DNA of 64,000 bases from Ancylobacter tetraedralis (GTDB taxonomy: Bacteria > Pseudomonadota > Alphaproteobacteria > Rhizobiales > Xanthobacteraceae). The DNA lies in the NCBI RefSeq assembly GCF_014195655.1, contig NZ_JACICD010000001.1:224682-288681 (forward strand), in the 5' to 3' direction. Within the stretch, counting starts at the first letter, position 1. Every line of letters starts with the position of its first letter. Both the position numbers and the translations under genes were made by a program. Under the pieces are notes generated by a model that was not told the DNA's origin, searched no databases, and was given only the letters and a program-made list of their open reading frames with translations. Positions 39,471 through 49,000 of the stretch are shown one piece after another.

Positions 39471-41075
39471 ATGAGCGGAACCTCGACATCACACACGACC
39501 GTAAAGTCCTCGCCGTTCACTCGCGTTGAAGTTGCTGTCGTCGCAGCTATCGCCTTGGTCGCGTGCGTCGCCGTGGGGCTGCGCTACGGGCAGGACGCCA
39601 ATTGGGACCTGCGCAATTACCATTATTATGGTGCCTATGCGTTTCTGCATGGGCGGCTCCGGGTCGACGTCGCGCCGAGCCAGTTGCAGACCTGGTTCAA
39701 CCCGCTGCAATCGCTGCCGACCTATTTCCTGTTGAGCTATGTCCCGCCCCGGATTGCGGCGAGCGTTCTCTCGGCCCTGTCGGCGTTCCCGATCGTGCTG
39801 GTCGTTCTGATCGCCGGATACGGGCTGACGCCGCAACAGCGCGTGGACACCTTGCTGCGGCGAGGTGTGGCGGGGCTGGCCGGCATCGGCGCCTTCGTGT
39901 CGCCGATGTTCCTATCGGAGCTGGGCACGACCTTTTCCGATACGCTCGGCTCGGCGCTGCTGCTGGCGGCGATCTTGGCCGTGCTGGCTGGGCGCTTCGC
40001 CGCGCGCGCCCATTTCATCGCCGGGCTTTTCTTAGGGCTGGCGCTGGCGCTGAAGCTGACGAGTGTATTCTTCGTGGTGGCTTGGGTCGCCGCCGTCGTG
40101 GTCGTGGAACGCCGGCGCTTCTTCCGGCCGGTGGTGCTTGCGGGCCTCGGCGCGGCGCTCACCTATGTTCCGCTGGGCGGGGTGTGGAGCGCCTATATGT
40201 TCCACAAGTTCGGTAACCCGCTTTTCCCGCTCTACAACAACGTCTTCAAATCTGCCTTTTATGAGCCGATCGCCATGTCGGACTCGCGGTTCCGGCCGAA
40301 CGGGATCGCCGATGCATTGCGCTATTTCTGGGAGTGGCCGGCCGGCCTGCATCCCTCGGCCGAAGTCGGCTTCGCCGACATGCGCTTCACCCTGCTGCTC
40401 ATCCTCATGCCCCTCGTCGCGGCGGTCCTGATCGACCGGCGGATGGCACGCGGGCCCGCAGAGGAGGGCATCTTCGATCCGCGGGCGCGCGCCTTCCTGC
40501 TGACCTTCTGCATCGTCTCCTTCCTGATCTGGCTGCCGCTGTTCGGCATCCAGCGCTATGTTGTCGCCCTCGAGCAACTGGCCCCGCTGGTTGTGATCAT
40601 TCTCCTGTCCTGCCTCCTGCGCCGCCGCGCGGTGCTGCTGGGGGCGTCCGGCCTGGCCATACTGTGGATCGCTCTCTCCACGGTGCCGGCGAACTGGGAG
40701 CGCGTTCCCTTCACGGCGGACTGGTTCGAGGTGAAGGTGCCCGACGCGCTCCGGCAGGAGAACACGATGTTCATAATGCTGTCGGTCGAAGCCACCGCCT
40801 ATGTCATTCCCTTCCTTCCGCCTTCAGACGTCTTCGTGCGCATCGAGGGAAACATGCCGATCACGCCGGAAACCGGCCTGGGCCGGGTCATCGCCGGTAA
40901 GCTGGGGGCCCATGGCGGCGAGGTGCGCACCCTCGCGCCGTCGGGCTATGAGCAGACCCAGTCCGAAGCCCGCCTGGCCGCCTATGGGCTGCGCCTCGAT
41001 CCCGGCGATTGCGTCGACATCACCAGCAAGTTTGGCGAACTCGTCTCATGTCGACTTGTCCGGGTGGGGTCGTGA
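39471..41075 (+). CDS. Polytopic GT-C-type glycosyltransferase-like membrane protein
   Basis: A 534-residue membrane protein with about ten hydrophobic segments and a C-terminal extracytoplasmic domain (about 440-534). The first extracytoplasmic loop holds GQDANWDLRNYHYYGAYAFL, the Asp-containing signature of a GT-C-like family using polyprenyl-phosphate sugar donors. It heads a three-gene set with a GT2 synthase (49-base gap) and GtrA. Likely role: transferring a lipid-carried sugar to an envelope glycan on the periplasmic face. Acceptor unknown. Confidence 0.78.
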   Translation: MSGTSTSHTTVKSSPFTRVEVAVVAAIALVACVAVGLRYGQDANWDLRNYHYYGAYAFLHGRLRVDVAPSQLQTWFNPLQSLPTYFLLSYVPPRIAASVLSALSAFPIVLVVLIAGYGLTPQQRVDTLLRRGVAGLAGIGAFVSPMFLSELGTTFSDTLGSALLLAAILAVLAGRFAARAHFIAGLFLGLALALKLTSVFFVVAWVAAVVVVERRRFFRPVVLAGLGAALTYVPLGGVWSAYMFHKFGNPLFPLYNNVFKSAFYEPIAMSDSRFRPNGIADALRYFWEWPAGLHPSAEVGFADMRFTLLLILMPLVAAVLIDRRMARGPAEEGIFDPRARAFLLTFCIVSFLIWLPLFGIQRYVVALEQLAPLVVIILLSCLLRRRAVLLGASGLAILWIALSTVPANWERVPFTADWFEVKVPDALRQENTMFIMLSVEATAYVIPFLPPSDVFVRIEGNMPITPETGLGRVIAGKLGAHGGEVRTLAPSGYEQTQSEARLAAYGLRLDPGDCVDITSKFGELVSCRLVRVGS

Positions 41076-41124
41076 CGGTTAAGCATGGCTTGGTCCTGCC
41101 GCCAAAAGATTGGGGAAGCCCACC

Positions 41125-42123
41125 GTGCCTGATGCTGTGAGCCTGTCGCGCGGTATCTCGCCGCGCATCGCCGTGATCATTCCTTGCTACAACGAGGAGT
41201 TGACCGTCGGCACGACCGTATCCGGCTTCCGCCGGGCGCTGCCCGACGCCACGGTCTATGTCTGCGACAACAATTCCAGCGACCGGACCGCCGACCTCGC
41301 GCGGGAGGCCGGGGCGGAGGTGATGAGCGAACTGCGGCAGGGAAAGGGCCACGCGATGCGGCGCATGTTCGCCGATGTCGACGCCGATCTCTATGTGCTG
41401 GTCGACGGCGACGCCACCTATGATCCCGATGCCGCGCCGGCCATGCTGGAGCGGGTGATCGCGGAAAATCTCGATTTTCTCAACGGTGCGCGCATTGCCG
41501 AAGCCCAGGCCGCCTACCGTGCCGGCCACCGTTTCGGCAACTGGGCGCTGACCTCGCTGGTGCAGTTCATCTTCGGGCGGCAGTTCTCCGACATGCTGTC
41601 GGGCTACAAGATCTTCTCACGGCGCTTCGTGAAGTCCTTCCCGGCCATGTCGCACGGTTTCGAGATCGAGACCGAGCTGACCGTGCATGCGCTGGGGCTG
41701 CGGATGCCCTGCGCGGAGGTGCCAACCGTCTATATCGAGCGGCCGGCCGGCTCCTTCAGCAAGCTGAAGACCTATCGCGACGGCGCGCGCATCCTGCGCC
41801 TCATCGCCAATCTGGTGCGCAACGAGCGCCCCATGCTGTTCTTCGGCGTGGCGGCGGCGGTGCTGGGGGTCGCAGCTTTCGTGCTCAGCATTCCGTTGTT
41901 CTATACCTATGTCGAGACCGGCCTGGTGCCGCGCCTGCCCACCGCCATCGCGGTGGTCGGGCTGTCGATCGTCGCCGTGCTCAGCCTGTTCTGCGGCCTC
42001 GTCCTCGACATGAGCACGACCAGCCGGCATGAGATGAAGCGGCTCGCCTATCTCGCCATTCCGCCCGTGCGCCCGCTCGCGCCCGGCAGGGGCGGGAGCC
42101 GGCGAGACGGCGAGGACGCCTGA
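41125..42123 (+). CDS. GT2 family polyprenyl-phosphate glycosyltransferase
   Basis: About 332 residues. An N-terminal GT-A domain (RIAVIIPCYNEELTVGTTV, then DATVYVCDNNSSDRTADLA and the DXD-type VLVDGDATYDPDA) is followed by two C-terminal membrane spans (about 235-300). This is the dolichyl/undecaprenyl-phosphate sugar synthase layout (GtrB-like): it charges undecaprenyl phosphate with a hexose on the cytoplasmic side. The GTG at 41125 has a GGGGAAG site just upstream; a TTG at 41110 is the alternative. The stop overlaps the gtrA start (TGATG). Confidence 0.9.
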   Translation: MPDAVSLSRGISPRIAVIIPCYNEELTVGTTVSGFRRALPDATVYVCDNNSSDRTADLAREAGAEVMSELRQGKGHAMRRMFADVDADLYVLVDGDATYDPDAAPAMLERVIAENLDFLNGARIAEAQAAYRAGHRFGNWALTSLVQFIFGRQFSDMLSGYKIFSRRFVKSFPAMSHGFEIETELTVHALGLRMPCAEVPTVYIERPAGSFSKLKTYRDGARILRLIANLVRNERPMLFFGVAAAVLGVAAFVLSIPLFYTYVETGLVPRLPTAIAVVGLSIVAVLSLFCGLVLDMSTTSRHEMKRLAYLAIPPVRPLAPGRGGSRRDGEDA

Positions 42124-42533
42124 TGGCGGTCTCCCGGCTCGCGCTCAAGGAATTCTTCCGCTTCGGCTGCGTCGGCGGGCTGGGCTTTGTCGTCAATGCC
42201 GGCGTGACCTATGCCGCGAGTGCGCTGGTGAATCTCTATGCCGCCGGCCTCATCGGCTGGTTCGCGGCGGCCAGCTGCACCTGGTTCTTCAACCGCATCT
42301 GGACCTTCGCCCACCGGGCAAAACGGCCGCTGCTGCGCCAGTTTCTCGATTTTCTCGGCGCCAATTTCATGGGGTTCCTCGTCTATTACGGAACCTACTC
42401 GGCGCTGATCGCCGGCTGGCCGCTCGCCAGCGATCACCCCGTGCTGGCGGTGGCCGCCGGCTCCATTGCCGGGCTGGCGATCAATTTCACGCTCTCGCGC
42501 CGCTTCGTCTTTCGCGGCACGGTCGAGAAATAG
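42123..42533 (+). CDS. GtrA-family membrane protein (putative lipid-linked sugar flippase)
   Basis: A 136-residue protein with four hydrophobic segments and GtrA features: FFRFGCVGGLGFVVNAGVTYA, the central SCTWFFNRIWTF and C-terminal NFTLSRRFVF. Members help translocate undecaprenyl-phosphate-glucose across the inner membrane. The start overlaps the GT2 stop by one base, so it is translationally coupled. With its two upstream genes it completes a make, flip and transfer cassette. Confidence 0.9.
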   Translation: MAVSRLALKEFFRFGCVGGLGFVVNAGVTYAASALVNLYAAGLIGWFAAASCTWFFNRIWTFAHRAKRPLLRQFLDFLGANFMGFLVYYGTYSALIAGWPLASDHPVLAVAAGSIAGLAINFTLSRRFVFRGTVEK

Positions 42534-42569
42534 CGCAGGCGGCCTGCCGAGGCCTCCGACGCTCGGCGT

Positions 42570-42845
42570 TCAGCCCTTCAGCTTGCCCAGAACCTCGATC
42601 AGTTCGGAGACCTTCTGGCGCTGCTGGTCGGCATCGCCCGAGCGGATGGCGTGCTCGACGCAATGGGCGACATGGTCGCGCAGCACCTCTTCCTCCACCT
42701 TCTTCAGCGCCGCCCGCACCGCCGCCACCTGGGTGACGATGTCGATGCAATAGCGGTTGTCCTCCAGCATGCGCGAGAGGCCGCGCACCTGCCCCTCGAT
42801 TCGGCTGAGGCGCTTCAGGCAAGCGTTGCGTGTGTCATCCTGCAT
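42570..42845 (-). CDS. csoR: CsoR-type copper-sensing repressor
   Basis: Small all-helical metalloregulator (91 residues from this ATG). The copper ligands occur with exact CsoR spacing: Cys in NRYCID, then His (+25) and Cys (+29) in DHVAHC; the nickel/cobalt RcnR and formaldehyde FrmR patterns do not fit. It binds DNA as a tetramer and lets go with Cu(I). Divergent from the copper ATPase, with two operators between them. The ATG at 42845 coincides with the predicted transcription start (a leaderless message is possible); an in-frame ATG at 42854 lies inside the operator. Confidence 0.9.
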   Translation of the reverse strand: MQDDTRNACLKRLSRIEGQVRGLSRMLEDNRYCIDIVTQVAAVRAALKKVEEEVLRDHVAHCVEHAIRSGDADQQRQKVSELIEVLGKLKG

Positions 42846-42847
42846 GC

Positions 42848-42905
42848 TTGCCATATACCCATGCGGGGTATATATCGCAAGGGTCATATACCCCGCATGG
42901 GTATA
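42848..42905. promoter_or_regulatory. Divergent csoR/copA promoters with two CsoR operators
   Basis: Operator 1 has arms ATATACCC (42853-42860) and GGGTATAT (42866-42873). Operator 2 has TATACCC (42887-42893) and GGGTATA (42899-42905). The 19-base core TATACCCATGCGGGGTATA of operator 1 is the exact reverse complement of operator 2. Plus-strand promoter: TTGCCA (42848-42853), 17 bases, TATATC (42871-42876). Minus-strand promoter: TTGCGA (42880-42875), 17 bases, TATATG (42857-42852). Operator 1 sits between the -35 and -10 of both, and operator 2 covers the start of the copA leader. GC-centred TACCC/GGGTA dyads are typical CsoR sites. Confidence 0.8.
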
Positions 42906-42916
42906 AGGAGGGTGCC

Positions 42917-45442
<2,526 letters not shown>

Positions 45443-45451
45443 CAGGCTTCG

Positions 45452-46291
45452 CCCGGCTCGCCTTCCGCTATCGCTGCAGGCGTCCGGGACACAAGGTGTT
45501 CCGTCGAAAAGCGGTGCGCCGCTCATGGTCGCCGCAACGATGGCCCCTGTTCCCCGGACAAGTGGCGCGCAAGCGCCGCGCCGATCCGGGGTCCAGCGCG
45601 AGGGGCTCCTGCCGACGGCAGGCTCGATCGGTACGCCGTGCCGTCTGAGCCTCGATGCCGCAAGTATCATGAGGCGCCCTTGCGGGCGGAGTCGTGCGCT
45701 GGGTCCCGGCTCGCCTTCCGCTACCGCTGCAGGCATCCGGGACACAGGGTGTTCCTCGGGACAAGCGGTGCGCCGCTCATGGTCGCCGCAACGATGGCCC
45801 CTGTTCCCCGGACAAGCGGCGCGCAAGCGCCGAGCCGATCCGGGGTCCAGCGCGAGGGGCTCCTGCCGACGGCAGGCTCGATCTCCATCTCAATCCAGCA
45901 GCCGATTCGCCAGATCTTCCCATCCGGGATTGTCCGTCTCGATCAACTGGAGCTTCCACTCCCGGCGCCAGCGCTTGAGGCGGGCCTCGCGCGTGCGTGC
46001 CTCGTCGATCAACGTATAGAATTCGACGTGGACCAACAGCCGGACCCCGTAGCGTGCCGTGAAGCCGGGGACCTCACCGGAGCGATGCTGCGCCATGCGA
46101 CGGGCAAGGTCGTTGGTGACGCCGACATAAAGCGTCCCGTTGCGCCCGCTGGCGAGGATGTAAACGGCGTACCGCTCCATGCGAGACCTCCACTACTGAA
46201 GGTATCATGAGGAGCCCTTGCGGGCGGAGTCGCGCGCTGGGTCCCGGCTCGCCTTCCGCTATCGCTGCAGGCGTCCGGGACACAGGGTGTC
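45452..46291. repeat. Degenerate long direct-repeat array between copA and dadA
   Basis: Three copies of one unit of about 220 bases. Copy 1 (45452-45629) lacks its left end. Copy 2 (45665-45883) is complete, from TATCATGAGG to GGCAGGCTCGATC. Copy 3 (46203-46291) is cut off on its right. Copies 1 and 2 share about 178 bases with few differences. Each contains the palindromic run GGCGCGCAAGCGCC-like and CCGGGACACA...GTGTTCC segments. A GIY-YIG gene lies between copies 2 and 3 with only 6 and 22 bases of spacing. The array fills nearly the whole interval between the copA and dadA stops. Confidence 0.85.
45890..46180 (-). CDS. Single-domain GIY-YIG endonuclease
   Basis: A 96-residue protein of the UPF0213/GIY-YIG type. 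YAVYILASGRNGTLYVGVT carries the two tyrosines of the motif (here YVG in place of YIG). The catalytic arginine lies in DLARRMAQHRSG and the metal-binding glutamate in REARLKRWRREWKLQLIE. The family cuts DNA by a single-metal mechanism; the cellular role of free-standing members is unclear. The gene stop is 6 bases from repeat copy 2 and the start 22 bases from copy 3, which suggests the gene travels with, or acts on, these repeats. Confidence 0.9.
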   Translation of the reverse strand: MERYAVYILASGRNGTLYVGVTNDLARRMAQHRSGEVPGFTARYGVRLLVHVEFYTLIDEARTREARLKRWRREWKLQLIETDNPGWEDLANRLLD

Positions 46292-46309
46292 CCGGCCCCG
46301 CACGGTCCT

Positions 46310-47605
46310 TCATTCCGCCGCCATGCGCAGCATCGGCGCGGGGGCGTCGATCGGCAGGGCTGCCTCCACCTTGGCGGCGATAATCTCGGCGGTGGCGCAG
46401 GAGAGCGTCCAGCCCAGATGCCCGTGGCCGGTATTGTAGAACACGCCGGGCTTCGCACCGGCGGCAACGCGCGGCATCAGGTCCGGCATCATGGGGCGCA
46501 GGCCCGCCCACGGCACCGCGCGCTCGGTCGACACGCCCGGGAACAGCTTGCGCACCCAGTCGGTCAGCGGGCGGATGCGATCGGCGCGGATGTCGCGGTT
46601 CTCGCCGTTGAACTCCGCCGTGCCGGCGACGCGGAAGCGGTCCTTGCCGAGGCGCGAGGTGACGATCTTGGTCTTGTCGTCCAAAAGGCTCACCCAGGGC
46701 GCCGCCTTCTGGCTCTGCTCGTCCTCCAGCATCACGGTGATCGAGTAGCCCTTCACGGGATAGACATTCACCCGGTCGCCGAACTGGGCGGCAAGGGCGC
46801 GCGAGCCGACGCCGGCGCAGACCACGGCCGCGTCGAAGGCCAGCGTCTCGTGGGTCGGCGTGCCATCTTCCCGCGCCGGGGCGAGGGTGAGGCTGATCTC
46901 GACGCCCGTGCCGCCCGCGCCAGCGCCGGTGTGCCGCACCCGATCGACGCTCGCCTCGTTGATGAAGCGCACGCCCTTGGCGCGGCAGACCTCGGCGAGG
47001 CCGAAGGTGAACTTGTGGATGTCGCCGGTGGAATCGGAGGGGGTGTAGAAGCCACCGTAGAAGCTGCCCTGCAAGGTCGGCTCGATGGCGCGGATCTCGG
47101 CCGGCGTCACCTCGCGGCGCTCCAGCCCGCCCTGCGCATAGAGCGTGGAGACGGCGCGGGCGCTGTCCTGGGCGGCCTTGTCGCGGTAGATGTGCAGGAT
47201 GCCGCGCGTCTCGTGGTTGAAGTCGATACCCTCGCGCGCGGCGATGTCGAACATGTAGCGGCGCGCCTGGATGGCGAGGCGCGTGGTCTCCACCGTGTTG
47301 GCCGTGTAGTTCGGAATGTTGGCGAGGAATTCGGCCATCCAGCTATATTTATGCCAGGAGGGCTTGGGGTTCATCAGCAGCGGCGCGTCGGGGGTGAGCA
47401 TCCACTTGATGCCCTTGAGCACGGTGGCCCAGGAATTCCACACCTCGGCATTGGAGGCCGAGAGCTGGCCGCCATTGGCGAAGGAGGTCTCCATCGCCGC
47501 ATAGCGCTGGCGATCGATGACGGTGACGTCATAGCCCTTCTCGTTGAGGGCATAGGCAGTGGTGATGCCGGTGATACCGGCGCCGATAACGGCGATCTGG
47601 CGCAT
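46310..47605 (-). CDS. dadA: D-amino-acid dehydrogenase (DadA-type FAD oxidoreductase)
   Basis: Peripheral inner-membrane flavoenzyme of 431 residues, removing the amino group from D-amino acids and passing electrons to the respiratory chain. FAD loop QIAVIGAGITGITTAYALNEKG at the N-terminus (3-24); other blocks are SFANGGQLSASNAEVWN, GILHIYRD, VNVYPVKGYSIT, WAGLRPMMPDLMP and the C-terminal NTGHGHLGWTLSCATAEI. The tandem glycine riboswitch upstream means glycine, rather than D-alanine, is the signal, so glycine or a close relative may be its substrate here. No alanine racemase gene adjoins it. Confidence 0.92.
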   Translation of the reverse strand: MRQIAVIGAGITGITTAYALNEKGYDVTVIDRQRYAAMETSFANGGQLSASNAEVWNSWATVLKGIKWMLTPDAPLLMNPKPSWHKYSWMAEFLANIPNYTANTVETTRLAIQARRYMFDIAAREGIDFNHETRGILHIYRDKAAQDSARAVSTLYAQGGLERREVTPAEIRAIEPTLQGSFYGGFYTPSDSTGDIHKFTFGLAEVCRAKGVRFINEASVDRVRHTGAGAGGTGVEISLTLAPAREDGTPTHETLAFDAAVVCAGVGSRALAAQFGDRVNVYPVKGYSITVMLEDEQSQKAAPWVSLLDDKTKIVTSRLGKDRFRVAGTAEFNGENRDIRADRIRPLTDWVRKLFPGVSTERAVPWAGLRPMMPDLMPRVAAGAKPGVFYNTGHGHLGWTLSCATAEIIAAKVEAALPIDAPAPMLRMAAE

Positions 47606-47674
47606 GGAGAGCTCCCGCGCTGGAGGACGACGAAGCCCGAACACCGGTGTTTCCACCTTGGCGCTCCGGCCGGC

Positions 47675-47900
47675 TGTCCCCATCTGTCGCGGTACCTGAG
47701 AGCTCGCCCCGAGACAGACGGCGGCGCCGTCCGGAAATCCCGGGCTTCCCCTTCGGTGGACGTCCCAGCACCGTTAGACGGGCGCCGACGCCTCTCTCCA
47801 GATCGTCCTGATCATGCGGTCCTTGGTGCCTGAGAGTTTCCTGGGGGGTTGCTCCGTCGGCGCCGACACGTGTCCTGGGAGGACTGTCAGTCTCTCCCGC
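47675..47900 (-). promoter_or_regulatory. Tandem glycine riboswitch upstream of dadA
   Basis: Two aptamers in series on the minus strand. Aptamer 1 (about 47900-47785): GCGGGAGAGAC, GGCGCCGACGGAGCAAC, CCAGGAAACTCTCAGGCACC, AAGGACCGCATG, closed by TCTGGAGAG. Aptamer 2 (about 47794-47675): GGAGAGAGGCG, CACCGAAGGGGAAGCCC, GAGCTCTCAGGTACC, GCGACAGATGGGGAC. These are the conserved glycine-aptamer cores in the right order with a short linker. About 70 bases follow to the dadA ATG, including GGTG-GAAA-CACC and a GGGAG RBS next to GAGCTCTC, a segment repeated from aptamer 2, so control of initiation is plausible. Confidence 0.92.
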
Positions 47901-48021
47901 ATGACCATTAGCAGACGTCTATATGCATCGCACAAAAGCATGCCCGCTTCAAGGGCGGTTCCGTCGGCGCGCGGATCCTTGCGCGCGACTTCCGCATGGC
48001 TGCTCCGCCGGCGAAACGGCC

Positions 48022-48918
48022 CTACCGCGTCGCCGCGTCCAGCCCGAGGTCGAGGATCGGCGCGGAATGGGTGATCCAGCCGACCGAGATGAGATCCACC
48101 CCGCTCGCGGCGATGGGCCCCACCGTCTCCCGAGAGACGCGGCCCGACGCCTCGGTGAGGGCGCGCCCGCCGACGATGGCGACGGCCTGCGCCAGCATGG
48201 CGGGGGTCATGTTGTCGAGCAGCACCGCGTCGACTCCCTCCGCCATCGCCTCGTCCAGCTGGGCGAGCGTGTCGACCTCCACCTCGATCTTCACGAGATG
48301 CCCGGCATGGGCCTTGGCGCGCCGGATGGCGATGGCGACGCCGCCGGCCACCGCGATGTGGTTGTCCTTGATCAGCACCGCATCATCCAGCCCGAAGCGG
48401 TGGTTGGAGCCGCCGCCCGCCTTCACCGCGTGCTTCTCCAGCGCGCGCAGGCCGGGCGTGGTCTTGCGGGTGCAGACGATCTGCGCATGCCCGTGCCGGC
48501 GGGCGATCTCGACGAGGCCGGCCGTGGCGGTGGCGATGCCCGACATGCGGCAGGCGATGTTCAGAGCCACCCGCTCGGCGGTGAGGATCGAGCGCGCCGC
48601 GCCCGACAGCCGCAGCACCTCATCGCCGGGCACCACCACGCTGCCATCGCCGCGCGTGACCGCAACCGTGAGCGCGGGGTCGATCAGCGCGAAGGCGATC
48701 ACCGCCGCATCGATGCCGGCGATCACGCCCGGCTGGCGCGAAGCGATCACCGCCTCGAAGCGGGCATCGGCCGGCACCACCGCATCGGTGGTGACATCCC
48801 CGGCGCGGCCGAGGTCCTCCAGCAGCGCGGCGCGCACGAGGGGCTCGACCAGCAGGCGGGGCAGGGGGGGCAGATGGGGCAGGGGGGAAAGCGTGGTGGT
48901 GGGAGAGGGCGAGGTCAT
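48022..48918 (-). CDS. nadC: Nicotinate-nucleotide (quinolinate) pyrophosphorylase
   Basis: Converts quinolinate and PRPP to nicotinate mononucleotide, CO2 and pyrophosphate; 298 residues. Conserved blocks: [71 protein letters not shown] and [13 protein letters not shown]. The ATG at 48918 follows normal length; a longer frame is a Pro-rich leader. Third gene of nadA-nadB-nadC, 82 bases behind nadB with a palindrome in the gap. Confidence 0.95.
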   Translation of the reverse strand: MTSPSPTTTLSPLPHLPPLPRLLVEPLVRAALLEDLGRAGDVTTDAVVPADARFEAVIASRQPGVIAGIDAAVIAFALIDPALTVAVTRGDGSVVVPGDEVLRLSGAARSILTAERVALNIACRMSGIATATAGLVEIARRHGHAQIVCTRKTTPGLRALEKHAVKAGGGSNHRFGLDDAVLIKDNHIAVAGGVAIAIRRAKAHAGHLVKIEVEVDTLAQLDEAMAEGVDAVLLDNMTPAMLAQAVAIVGGRALTEASGRVSRETVGPIAASGVDLISVGWITHSAPILDLGLDAATR

Positions 48919-48946
48919 GGGCCTACTCGTCTCGGGATGATTTGGG

Positions 48947-48962
48947 CACCCGCCGGCGGGTG
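48947..48962. repeat. 16-bp perfect palindrome between nadB and nadC
   Basis: CACCCGCCGGCGGGTG, extended imperfectly by GGGC on the left and GGCGCCC on the right, 29 bases before the nadC start. It may be an intra-operon hairpin tuning nadC expression or a small repeat. Confidence 0.4.
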
Positions 48963-49000
48963 GGCGCCCCTGGCAAGGAGCGCCATCGGCTCCGGCCGGC

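Noticed and set aside
42570-42845. FrmR (formaldehyde) or RcnR (nickel/cobalt) regulator
   Set aside because: The Cys, His +25, Cys +29 ligand set is that of copper-sensing CsoR, and the divergent gene is a Cu(I) ATPase.
45452-46291. Repeat array considered as a CRISPR
   Set aside because: Units are about 220 bases, only three and unevenly spaced, with a protein gene between two of them; no short repeats, regular spacers or cas genes.
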